Positions 1 to 5,408 of a DNA stretch of 5,408 nucleotides are shown piece by piece. The stretch's first letter is position 1, and the number at the start of each line of letters is the position of its first letter. A program made the position numbers and the translations under genes. This stretch comes from Fusobacteriaceae bacterium (GTDB lineage: Bacteria; Fusobacteriota; Fusobacteriia; Fusobacteriales; Fusobacteriaceae), in contig JAFGUR010000287.1 of the NCBI GenBank assembly GCA_016938425.1, forward strand, positions 1 through 5,408. Reading direction: 5' to 3'. The notes below the pieces were generated by a model. That model ran no database searches. It was not told where the DNA came from and saw only the letters and a program-made list of their open reading frames with translations.

Positions 1-1
1 G

Positions 2-1792
2 AAATATAAAATAACTATTCTAATAGGGGTTCCTAGATTATATGAAGTTTTTCATAGAGGAATTATGAGCAAAATTAATGCGTCTAAAATAGCAAAAACT
101 ATATATAATATAGCTAAATTGATTCCTTCTCTTAAGTTTAGAAAGAAAATTTTTAAGAAAGTTCAAGATCAATTTGGTGGGAACATAAAATATTTTGTAA
201 GTGGTGGAGCTAAATTAGACCCAGAAATTGGTAAAGATTTAGGGATTGTTGGTTTTTCTGTTTTGGAAGGTTATGGATTAACAGAAACATCACCAATAAT
301 ATCTTTTACAAGGCCAAATCAAATTAAGCCTGGTAGTTGTGGCCATGTAATACCAATGGCTACAGTTAAGTTTACAGAAGATGGTGAACTTTTAGTAAAG
401 GGTGAAAATGTTTTTAAAGGATATTACAATAATCCATTGAAAACAGCAGAAGTATTTACAGAAGATGGATATTTTAAAACAGGAGATATAGGTCAACTTG
501 ATGAAAATGGATTCCTTTCTATAACAGGAAGAGTTAAGGAAATGATAGTTTTATCTAATGGTAAAAATATTAATCCTCTTGATATAGAAAATCATTTATT
601 GCATATTTCAAATGGACTTATTGAAGAAGTTGCGGTACTTGAAGATGAAAAAATCTTAAAAGCAATAATTTTACCTAATTTTAAGAAAATTGCAGAGGGT
701 AAAATTCAAAATATATATGAAACTATAAAACGTGAAATCATAGAAGTATATAATGTGAGTGCTCCCAAGTATAAAAAAATATTGAGTTTAAAATTAGTAA
801 AAGAAGAATTACCTAAGACGAAACTAGGGAAATTAAGACGTTTTATGTTAAAAGATATATTAACAGAGGATAATAAACCCGTGGGAAATATTACTGAACC
901 TAATTTTGAAGAGTATCGTATTATTAAAAATTACCTTCATGAAGTATCCAAAAAGAAAATACTTCCTTCTAGTCATATAGAACTCGATTTAGGATTTGAT
1001 TCTTTAGAGCTAATTGAATTGAATGCTTTTATAAATCAGAATTTTGGAATAAATATTAGTGAAGAAGTTTTTTCTAAAAATGCTACAGTTGATAAATTCA
1101 CAGAGTATGTTAGAGAAAATAAAAATAAAAGTACGAATGAAGGTATAGAGTGGGGTCAAGTTTTAAATAGTAATGAAAAATTTGATTTACCAAAAGATTA
1201 TAAAGGTCTTTTAATAGGAAAAGCTTTAGGGAAAATAGCTTTTAATTTTTATGCGAAAATTAATTTTGAAACAAACATTTTGCCAAAAGAGCCATTTATA
1301 ATGGTTGCTAATCATCAAAGTTTTATGGACGCTGTAATAATGAGCTATATTTTACCTAAAAAAGTATTAAAAAATAGCTTCTTTTTAGCAATAAATACTC
1401 ATTTTACAGGAAAATTTAGAATGTTTTTTGCTAGACATTCTAATACAATTATTTTGAATGTAAATCAAAATATTGGAAGAACATTACAAGAAACGGCTTT
1501 TGCTTTAAAAAATCAGAAAAATGTGGTAATATTTCCTGAAGGAGCAAGGACAAGAGATGGGGAACTAAAAGAATTTAAAAAGGCTTTTGCTATATTAAGC
1601 AAGGAATTAAGAATACCAGTAGTTCCTGTAGGAATAAAAGGAGCTTATGAAATATTGCCTTTTGGCAAATTTTTCCCAAAACCTAAAAAGTTTAAAGTTA
1701 AAATTTTTGATGCAATTTACCCCAATGATTATGATGTTAATCAAATAGTTGAAAAAACTAGAAATACAATTGATTTATGGTTAAAGAAATAA
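2..1792 (+). CDS. Fused AMP-forming acyl-ACP/acyl-CoA synthetase, acyl carrier protein and PlsC acyltransferase (5' partial)
   Basis: The frame is open from base 2, and the residues before the ATG at 65 (ILIGVPRLYEVFHRGI) are typical ligase sequence, so 65 is an internal Met and the true start lies off the window. Residues below are counted from that Met. Ligase part: YGLTETSP (70-77), TGD (139-141, ribose-binding Asp141), GRVKEMIVLSNGKNI (155-169) and PKTKLGK with candidate catalytic Lys256; the P-loop motif would lie upstream. Carrier part, about 280-350: GFDSLEL, with Ser313 as the expected phosphopantetheine site. Acyltransferase part, about 380-575: NHQSFMD (His417 and Asp422 of HX4D), FPEGARTR (490-497) and IPVVPVG (517-523). 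From family knowledge, the ligase adenylates a fatty acid, the carrier holds it as a thioester and PlsC esterifies it to a lysophospholipid or glycerol phosphate at the membrane's inner face. The acceptor is inferred, by analogy with Aas. Domain assignment is firm; substrate is not. Confidence 0.93.
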   Translation, partial: KYKITILIGVPRLYEVFHRGIMSKINASKIAKTIYNIAKLIPSLKFRKKIFKKVQDQFGGNIKYFVSGGAKLDPEIGKDLGIVGFSVLEGYGLTETSPIISFTRPNQIKPGSCGHVIPMATVKFTEDGELLVKGENVFKGYYNNPLKTAEVFTEDGYFKTGDIGQLDENGFLSITGRVKEMIVLSNGKNINPLDIENHLLHISNGLIEEVAVLEDEKILKAIILPNFKKIAEGKIQNIYETIKREIIEVYNVSAPKYKKILSLKLVKEELPKTKLGKLRRFMLKDILTEDNKPVGNITEPNFEEYRIIKNYLHEVSKKKILPSSHIELDLGFDSLELIELNAFINQNFGINISEEVFSKNATVDKFTEYVRENKNKSTNEGIEWGQVLNSNEKFDLPKDYKGLLIGKALGKIAFNFYAKINFETNILPKEPFIMVANHQSFMDAVIMSYILPKKVLKNSFFLAINTHFTGKFRMFFARHSNTIILNVNQNIGRTLQETAFALKNQKNVVIFPEGARTRDGELKEFKKAFAILSKELRIPVVPVGIKGAYEILPFGKFFPKPKKFKVKIFDAIYPNDYDVNQIVEKTRNTIDLWLKK

Positions 1793-1805
1793 TAACTAGA
1801 TTGAT

Positions 1806-1810
1806 GGAGG
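1806..1810 (+). promoter_or_regulatory. Ribosome binding site deciding the start of the 78-aa gene
   Basis: GGAGG sits five bases before the ATG at 1816. The upstream in-frame ATG at 1777 lies inside the preceding gene and has no comparable site, so 1816 is the better start. Confidence 0.75.
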
Positions 1811-1815
1811 TAAAA

Positions 1816-2052
1816 ATGGAAGAGAAGTTTAGAAAAATTACAGTTACTGATGGGGAAGGAAATGTTAAAAATATTCAAGAATATGAACATAATGAACATG
1901 GAGATCCTATATATTTTAAGAAAACTGTAGGAGATAAAATTGCTACAGAAATAATTTATACATATGAATATGATGAAAAATTTAGAAAAACTATGATGAA
2001 AATGTATGATAAAGTAGACAATAAAACAACAATTTTACATTATGAATATTAA
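1816..2052 (+). CDS. Small hypothetical protein with YD/RHS-like repeat pattern, 78 aa
   Basis: I do not recognise this protein as a named family. It is highly charged, lacks a signal peptide or membrane segment, and is rich in Tyr, Lys and Glu. A motif recurs with near-regular spacing: YEHNE at residues 23-27, YEYDE at 50-54 and a terminal YEY at 76-78, so Tyr falls every 26-27 residues. EKFRK also occurs twice (3-7 and 54-58). This resembles the beta-strand pattern of YD/RHS repeats or short antitoxin-type repeat proteins, but the resemblance is by eye only. An alternative start at 1777 would add 13 residues and overlap the upstream gene by 16 bases; I prefer 1816 because GGAGG precedes it. 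It follows the acyltransferase fusion by 23 bases and is followed by a terminator, so it is probably the last gene of that transcript. Function is unknown. Confidence 0.75.
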   Translation: MEEKFRKITVTDGEGNVKNIQEYEHNEHGDPIYFKKTVGDKIATEIIYTYEYDEKFRKTMMKMYDKVDNKTTILHYEY

Positions 2053-2062
2053 AATAATATTT

Positions 2063-2081
2063 AAGGGGTTTTGCCCCTTTT
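2063..2081 (+). terminator. Rho-independent terminator after the 78-aa gene
   Basis: A 6-bp stem AAGGGG/CCCCTT (2063-2068 with 2074-2079) encloses a five-base TTTTG loop. The run of T that begins in the 3' arm continues to 2081. It lies 10 bases after the stop codon at 2052. The stem is short but contains four G-C pairs in an A+T-rich setting, so it stands out. Confidence 0.75.
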
Positions 2082-2097
2082 ATTATATATGTATAAT
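2071..2097 (+). promoter_or_regulatory. Candidate sigma-70-type promoter for the 2141-4190 unit
   Basis: A perfect -10 consensus TATAAT lies at 2092-2097. The best -35 candidate is TTGCCC at 2071-2076 (four of six matches), but it overlaps the terminator stem and leaves a short 15-base spacer. Transcription would begin near 2104, giving a leader of about 37 bases. The -10 is clear; the -35 is weak, and TATAAT can occur by chance in such A+T-rich DNA. Confidence 0.45.
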
Positions 2098-2140
2098 AAA
2101 TTAAATTTTTTTAAGAACTAGATTGAAATGAGGATAATTT

Positions 2141-2449
2141 ATGAATAAAGATGAAATTTTGAAAGAACTAGCTAAAAAAGAAGCTGAAATACAAGAACTT
2201 AAAAAGGCGTTAGAAGATAAAGAAGTAACTGAAGAAAAAGAATTACCAGTGGTAGATAAAACAGAAATTTTAAGAGAAATAAAAGAATTTCCAAGATATT
2301 ATATAAATTTAAAAGGAGAAGTTCATCATGAATCTGGGCTTCCAGTTCCAAGAAGAGAAGAAAATGGAAAAGTATTTGTAAAGCTTTTCGATAGTGTTAA
2401 TAATTTAAAGGAAGTTGAAGTAGAAGATTTAATAAAAGAAAATTTCTAA
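2141..2449 (+). CDS. Coiled-coil protein with NUMOD4-like C-terminal domain, 102 aa
   Basis: Not a gene I can name. Residues 1-33 are a charged heptad-like helix, with hydrophobic Ile/Leu/Ala at positions such as 6, 10, 17, 20 and 24, consistent with a short coiled coil. A Pro/Val stretch (35-38) follows. Residues 51-102 read like the NUMOD4-type fold seen next to HNH homing nucleases: YYINLKGEV (53-61), a Gly-Leu-Pro-Val-Pro turn (66-70), ENGKVFVKLFD (74-84), then VEVEDLIKENF (92-102) matching the usual V-H-R-L-[IV]-A-E-A-F ending. No HNH nuclease residues are present and the protein ends at the domain boundary. The start is supported by GAGGA at 2130-2134, six bases upstream. It is probably cotranscribed with the M42 peptidase, whose start lies 11 bases after its stop. 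DNA or RNA binding is possible but inferred from resemblance only. Confidence 0.8.
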   Translation: MNKDEILKELAKKEAEIQELKKALEDKEVTEEKELPVVDKTEILREIKEFPRYYINLKGEVHHESGLPVPRREENGKVFVKLFDSVNNLKEVEVEDLIKENF

Positions 2450-2453
2450 GGAG
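2448..2453 (+). promoter_or_regulatory. Ribosome binding site for the GTG start of the M42 peptidase
   Basis: AAGGAG overlaps the TAA stop codon of the preceding gene and sits seven bases before GTG at 2461. The nearby ATG at 2454 is followed at once by TAA, so it cannot be the start. The overlap also suggests translational coupling. Confidence 0.8.
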
Positions 2454-2460
2454 ATGTAAA

Positions 2461-3498
2461 GTGGAAAAATATTTGGATTATACAGTAAATGTTTTAGAAA
2501 AACTTTTAAAAATACCATCACCAACAGGAGATACTAATAAAATAATTGAAATTTTGAAACATACTTTTGAAGATATGGGTTTAAAGTCAAAAATTACAAT
2601 TAAAAGAGGATTAATTGTTGAGGTAGAAGGTGAGATAAAAGATAAGGTTAGGGTGATTTCTGCCCATGCAGATACATTAGGAGCTATGGTAAAAGATATT
2701 AAATCAAATGGAAGACTTTTATTAACACAATTAGGTGGGTATTCTTGGCATACAGTTGACGGAGAAAATTGTGTGATAAGTACTCTAGAAGGCAAAAAAT
2801 ATACAGGAACAATCTTATTTGATAAAACATCTGTTCACAATTATGGAGATTCTCCAAGAAATGATAAAAGAGATGATAAAAATATGGAGATTAGAATAGA
2901 TGAAAGAGTTTATTCTAAAGATGATGTTGAGAGTTTAGGGATTAATGTAGGGGATTTTGTATCTTTTGATACAAGAACAACTGTTACAGAAAGTGGATTT
3001 ATAAAATCAAGACACTTAGATGATAAAGTCTCAGTTGCGATTATTTTAGGATTATGTAAATATATTGTAGAAAACAATATTATTCCTAAATATACTTTAA
3101 ATTTTTTAATATCAAATTATGAAGAAGTAGGCCATGGTGCAGCATTTTTACCTAAAAATTCTTTTGAAATTTTGGCAATTGATATGGCTTCTCCAGGGCA
3201 AGGACAAACATCAAAAGAAGAATATGTTACAATTTGTGCTAAAGATTCATCAGGACCTTATGATTATGAGTTGAGAAAAAAATTAGTAGGGTTAGCTAAA
3301 GAAGACTATATAGAATATGCTATAGATATTTTTAATTTTTATGGTTCAGATGCTAGTGCAGCAGTAAGAGCTGGGAATAATGTAAGACATGGTCTTATTG
3401 GCCCAGGAGTAGATGCAAGTCACGGATATGAAAGAACTCATAAACTGGGGATTTTGAATACTCTAAAATTACTTGGGAAATATATAGAAAGTTTATAA
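2461..3498 (+). CDS. M42-family metallo-aminopeptidase, 345 aa, GTG start
   Basis: This is a cytosolic, probably two-metal aminopeptidase of the M42 (FrvX/glutamyl aminopeptidase/TET) family, which trims N-terminal residues from peptides, usually as a large oligomer. Visible landmarks match the family ligand order: HAD with His69, HLDDK with Asp187, YEEVGHG with Glu221 as likely general base and Glu222 as ligand, Asp241 in LAIDM, and His321 in SHGYE. The region of about 72-170 between the first ligand and HLDDK fits the inserted beta-barrel dimerisation domain. The GSDAS and SHGYERTH segments near the C terminus mark one subgroup, but I cannot name its substrate. Length is normal, and there is no signal peptide. 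The start is GTG, supported by AAGGAG seven bases upstream. It lies between the coiled-coil gene and the rsuA-like gene with gaps of 11 and 14 bases, so the three are probably cotranscribed. Confidence 0.93.
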   Translation: MEKYLDYTVNVLEKLLKIPSPTGDTNKIIEILKHTFEDMGLKSKITIKRGLIVEVEGEIKDKVRVISAHADTLGAMVKDIKSNGRLLLTQLGGYSWHTVDGENCVISTLEGKKYTGTILFDKTSVHNYGDSPRNDKRDDKNMEIRIDERVYSKDDVESLGINVGDFVSFDTRTTVTESGFIKSRHLDDKVSVAIILGLCKYIVENNIIPKYTLNFLISNYEEVGHGAAFLPKNSFEILAIDMASPGQGQTSKEEYVTICAKDSSGPYDYELRKKLVGLAKEDYIEYAIDIFNFYGSDASAAVRAGNNVRHGLIGPGVDASHGYERTHKLGILNTLKLLGKYIESL

Positions 3499-3501
3499 TT
3501 T

Positions 3502-3507
3502 AGGAGG
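3502..3507 (+). promoter_or_regulatory. Ribosome binding site for the TTG start of the RsuA-family gene
   Basis: A perfect AGGAGG lies five bases before TTG at 3513. It supports a rare TTG start, because no in-frame ATG occurs near the beginning of the conserved S4 domain. A later start would delete part of that domain. Confidence 0.85.
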
Positions 3508-3512
3508 AAATA

Positions 3513-4190
3513 TTGAGGTTAGAAAAGTACCTTGTTAACTGTGGGTTAGGGAGTAGAAGAGTAATTATTGAAGAGGTTAAAAATGGAAACATAACAGTTA
3601 ATGGAGAAATAGTTTATGATGAAAGAATTGATATTGAAAAAGAGGATGTAATTTTATATAGAGGAAAATTTCTGAAAGAAAAAGAATTAAAATATTATGC
3701 TCTTTACAAAACAAGTGGGTATATAACTGCCATGAAAGATGATAATAGACCTACTGTAGTAGAACTTTTACCTTCTTGGTTTCCAAAAGAATCTTTTTTC
3801 CCAATTGGTCGATTAGATAGAGACACAGAAGGACTTCTTATTTTTACTAATGATGGAGATCTTAATCAAAAGATGACTCAGCCTAAAAGTAAAGTTGAAA
3901 AGACTTATTTAGTAGAACTTTTTTTTAGTATAAAAGATGAGGATATAAAAAAACTGGAGTTGGGTGTGGAAATAAATGGACATAAATGTCTTCCAGCAAA
4001 AGTTGAAAAAGTAAATGAACAAGCTATTCTATTGACTATAGTAGAAGGTAAATTTCATCAAGTAAAAAGAATGATAAGAAGTATCAATAACAAAGTGAAG
4101 TATCTAAAAAGAATGACTTTTGGTAAAATGGAATTAGGAAATCTTAAAGAAGGAGAATTGAGGGAAGTTTTGCTAGAAGATTTAATTTAG
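3513..4190 (+). CDS. rsuA: RsuA-family 16S rRNA pseudouridine synthase, 225 aa, TTG start
   Basis: The protein matches the RsuA/RluB/RluE/RluF family, which isomerises a uridine in rRNA; RsuA itself makes pseudouridine 516 in 16S rRNA. Residues 1-60 are an S4-type RNA-binding domain beginning MRLEKYLVNCGLGSRR. The catalytic domain follows, with KTSGYITAMKDDNRPTV near 68-84, GRLDRDTEGLLIFTNDG with catalytic Asp102, the K-x-E-K-T-Y-L-V segment near 127-134, and GKFHQVKRMI near the C terminus. The HQVKRM form and the total length (RsuA of E. coli is 231 residues) favour RsuA over the RluE and RluF branches, but 16S versus 23S target cannot be proved by eye. Translation starts at TTG with a strong AGGAGG site. 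It is the last gene of its unit, 14 bases after the peptidase, and is followed by a terminator. Confidence 0.9.
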   Translation: MRLEKYLVNCGLGSRRVIIEEVKNGNITVNGEIVYDERIDIEKEDVILYRGKFLKEKELKYYALYKTSGYITAMKDDNRPTVVELLPSWFPKESFFPIGRLDRDTEGLLIFTNDGDLNQKMTQPKSKVEKTYLVELFFSIKDEDIKKLELGVEINGHKCLPAKVEKVNEQAILLTIVEGKFHQVKRMIRSINNKVKYLKRMTFGKMELGNLKEGELREVLLEDLI

Positions 4191-4200
4191 ATTTTTATTG

Positions 4201-4231
4201 AAAGATATGCAATAGATGTATATCTTTTTTT
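4201..4231 (+). terminator. Rho-independent terminator after the RsuA-family gene
   Basis: AAAGATATGC (4201-4210) pairs with GTATATCTTT (4218-4227) in a 10-bp stem with one G-U pair and a seven-base loop. A run of seven T covers 4225-4231. It begins 11 bases after the stop codon. The stem is A+T-rich but long, and the T-tract is convincing. Confidence 0.8.
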
Positions 4232-4267
4232 ATTACAAATATTTTAGAGGAATTTGAGAAAAAAATG

Positions 4268-4303
4268 GTAAAACCTAAATGTTGATGTCTTAGGAGGTTT
4301 TGT
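4268..4303 (+). promoter_or_regulatory. Hairpin covering the ribosome binding site of the response regulator gene
   Basis: AGGAGG at 4292-4297 is the Shine-Dalgarno site, eight bases before ATG 4306. AAAACCT (4270-4276) is the exact reverse complement of AGGTTTT (4295-4301), and two G-U pairs can extend the stem to 4268 and 4303. A competing pairing, CCTAA (4274-4278) with TTAGG (4290-4294), also covers the site. Either fold would hide the ribosome binding site. The ribosome site is certain in practice; a regulatory role for the fold is inference. Confidence 0.5.
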
Positions 4304-4305
4304 GA

Positions 4306-5361
4306 ATGTATGATAAAATTCTTGTTATTGATGACTCAAAATTAAATGGAAATTTAATTAAAAAATATTTAGCTTATAGAAATCTTGAAACTGTTCATGC
4401 AGTGAATGGACAAATTGCACTTGATATTTTAGAAAAAGATTGGGAACAATTTGGGTGTATAACATTGGATAGACAAATGCCAGTTATGGATGGGTTGGAA
4501 TTTGCTAGTAAAATAAAACATCAAGAATTATTTAAAGATATTCCTATAATTATTGTTTCTTCAATGTCAGAAAAAACAGAAATTTTGGAAGGACTAGAGG
4601 TAGGAGTTTACGATTATATAATAAAGCCTGTTGATGGTGATTTTCTTTATTTAAAAGTTAGGAATGCTATTGAATTTTACAATCAAAAAATTCAAATGAA
4701 AAAATTAAATATTCAAATTGTTGAAGAAAATGAGCATTTGGAAGAAATTGTTGAAGAAAGGACGAAAAGGTTACAGGATGTAACAAATGCTATATTGAAT
4801 GTTTTAGAGAAAGCTACAAGTATAAGTGATGAAGTAACAGGAAATCATATTCAAAGGGTTTCAGCATATTCAGAACTTCTTGCAAAAGAGGCTTTACTAC
4901 CTCATGAAATTATTTCTGAAATAAAAGCCTATTCTCCATTACATGATATTGGGAAAATAGGGATTTCAGAGAGTATTTTAAAAAAACCTGGACCTCTAAC
5001 AACAGAAGAATTTGAAAAAATGAAAGAACATGTAAACATTGGTAGTGAGCTTTTAAGAGAGGCAAAGTTACCTGAAATTGCTGTTAATATTATAAAATAT
5101 CATCATGAAAAATGGAATGGGAAGGGATACTGTGAAGGATTATCAAAAAATGATATTCCGATTGAAGCAAGAATAGTTTCAATTGCTGATGTTTTTGATG
5201 CATTAACAACTGAAAGGCCTTATAAAAAAGCTTTTTCAATAGAAGAAGCTATTAGAATAATGAAGGAAGAAATGTATGATTCTTTTGATCCCGAGTTATT
5301 AGAATTGTTTTTGTGTGATATTGAAAAAATTCAAAAGATTAAAGAAAAATTAGAAGATTAA
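4306..5361 (+). CDS. Response regulator with REC receiver and HD-GYP phosphodiesterase domain, 351 aa
   Basis: The N-terminal receiver (about 1-120) has the full set of phosphorylation residues: Asp9-Asp10, phospho-acceptor Asp55 in TLDRQMPVMDG, Ser85 as the switch residue, and Lys107-Pro108. Residues 122-165 form a Glu/Lys-rich helix likely to be a coiled coil relaying the signal. The HD-GYP domain (about 165-345) shows TGNHIQRV with His181, HDIGKIGI with His213, Asp214 and Lys217, His242, HHEKWNGKGY with His266-His267, and IADVFDALTTERPYKKAF with Asp295. This family hydrolyses cyclic-di-GMP to pGpG or GMP, or sometimes other cyclic dinucleotides; the substrate here is inferred. The metal-binding residues look intact, but the signature reads GYC instead of GYP (Cys276). 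There is no histidine kinase or GGDEF gene in the window, so the partner is unknown. The gene follows a terminator and has its own leader, so it is probably transcribed separately. Confidence 0.93.
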   Translation: MYDKILVIDDSKLNGNLIKKYLAYRNLETVHAVNGQIALDILEKDWEQFGCITLDRQMPVMDGLEFASKIKHQELFKDIPIIIVSSMSEKTEILEGLEVGVYDYIIKPVDGDFLYLKVRNAIEFYNQKIQMKKLNIQIVEENEHLEEIVEERTKRLQDVTNAILNVLEKATSISDEVTGNHIQRVSAYSELLAKEALLPHEIISEIKAYSPLHDIGKIGISESILKKPGPLTTEEFEKMKEHVNIGSELLREAKLPEIAVNIIKYHHEKWNGKGYCEGLSKNDIPIEARIVSIADVFDALTTERPYKKAFSIEEAIRIMKEEMYDSFDPELLELFLCDIEKIQKIKEKLED

Positions 5362-5368
5362 AAGAAAT

Positions 5369-5408
5369 ATGAGGTTTAAAAAATTAGTGTAATTAGCATT
5401 ATATTTTA
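5369..5408 (+). other. Possible start of a secreted-protein gene interrupted by TAA (low support)
   Basis: From ATG 5369 the frame reads MRFKKLV, stop (TAA at 5390-5392), LALYF, then leaves the window. A basic start followed by hydrophobic residues looks like the beginning of a signal peptide broken by one stop codon. No good ribosome binding site precedes the ATG, so this may be chance in A+T-rich DNA. The remaining bases after 5361 show nothing else I can support. Confidence 0.15.

Noticed and set aside
65..67. ATG at 65 as the true start of the first gene
   Set aside because: The frame is open to the window edge, the preceding 21 codons read as conserved ligase sequence, and no ribosome binding site is convincing.
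1777..1815. Upstream ATG at 1777 for the 78-residue protein
   Set aside because: It overlaps the end of the previous gene without a good ribosome site, whereas ATG 1816 has GGAGG five bases upstream.
2478..2795. Minus-strand open frame of 105 codons
   Set aside because: It lies wholly inside the M42 peptidase gene, has no recognisable domain or ribosome site, and is a shadow frame.
4198..4226. TTGAAA (4198-4203) with TATCTT (4221-4226) as a promoter for the response regulator
   Set aside because: The boxes fall within the terminator stem and the -10 is poor. Another pair, TTGAGA at 4254 with TAAATG at 4276, is equally weak. No promoter is called.
4265..4285. Six-codon leader peptide (MVKPKC) before the response regulator
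   Set aside because: It has no ribosome binding site and no run of regulatory codons, so it is likely chance.
4232..4305. Cyclic-di-GMP riboswitch in front of the HD-GYP gene
   Set aside because: The leader after the terminator is about 74 bases and shows none of the conserved riboswitch core sequences.

Overview
The window is strongly A+T-rich (roughly 30% G+C by eye), with AGA-dominated arginine codons, strong AGGAGG-type Shine-Dalgarno sites and short intergenic gaps. All genes lie on the + strand. The gene content and style suggest a low-GC anaerobe, most likely Fusobacteriota, with Clostridia as the alternative. This is an inference from composition and protein style, not a database result. 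I saw no rRNA, tRNA, CRISPR array or insertion sequence.

Layout. (1) Positions 2-1792 hold the 3' part of a large lipid-metabolism gene whose reading frame is already open at the left edge. It encodes a fusion of an AMP-forming acyl-acid ligase, an acyl carrier protein and a PlsC-type acyltransferase. A 78-residue protein with a YD/RHS-like repeat pattern (1816-2052) follows 23 bases later, and a hairpin terminator closes the unit. (2) A second unit starts near a TATAAT box at 2092. It contains a 102-residue coiled-coil protein with a NUMOD4-like C-terminal half (2141-2449), an M42-family metallo-aminopeptidase starting at GTG (2461-3498) and an RsuA-family pseudouridine synthase starting at TTG (3513-4190). 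Gaps are 11-14 bases, and a U-tract hairpin terminator ends the unit. (3) A response regulator with a REC receiver, a coiled coil and an HD-GYP domain (4306-5361) stands alone. Its leader can fold over its own ribosome binding site. The last 47 bases carry no complete gene.

How the genes fit together. The first unit activates fatty acids, loads them on a built-in carrier and probably transfers them to a lysophospholipid or glycerol-phosphate acceptor, so it is a self-contained acyl recycling enzyme. The second unit is housekeeping: peptide trimming and 16S rRNA modification, plus an unrecognised accessory protein. The third is signalling, probably cyclic-di-GMP hydrolysis controlled by phosphorylation, with no partner kinase in view.

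Most of the window is ordinary core genome. The points most worth a second look are the ligase-ACP-acyltransferase fusion, the nuclease-free NUMOD4-like protein, the periodic 78-residue protein, the GYC variant of the HD-GYP signature and the hairpin over the response regulator's ribosome binding site.
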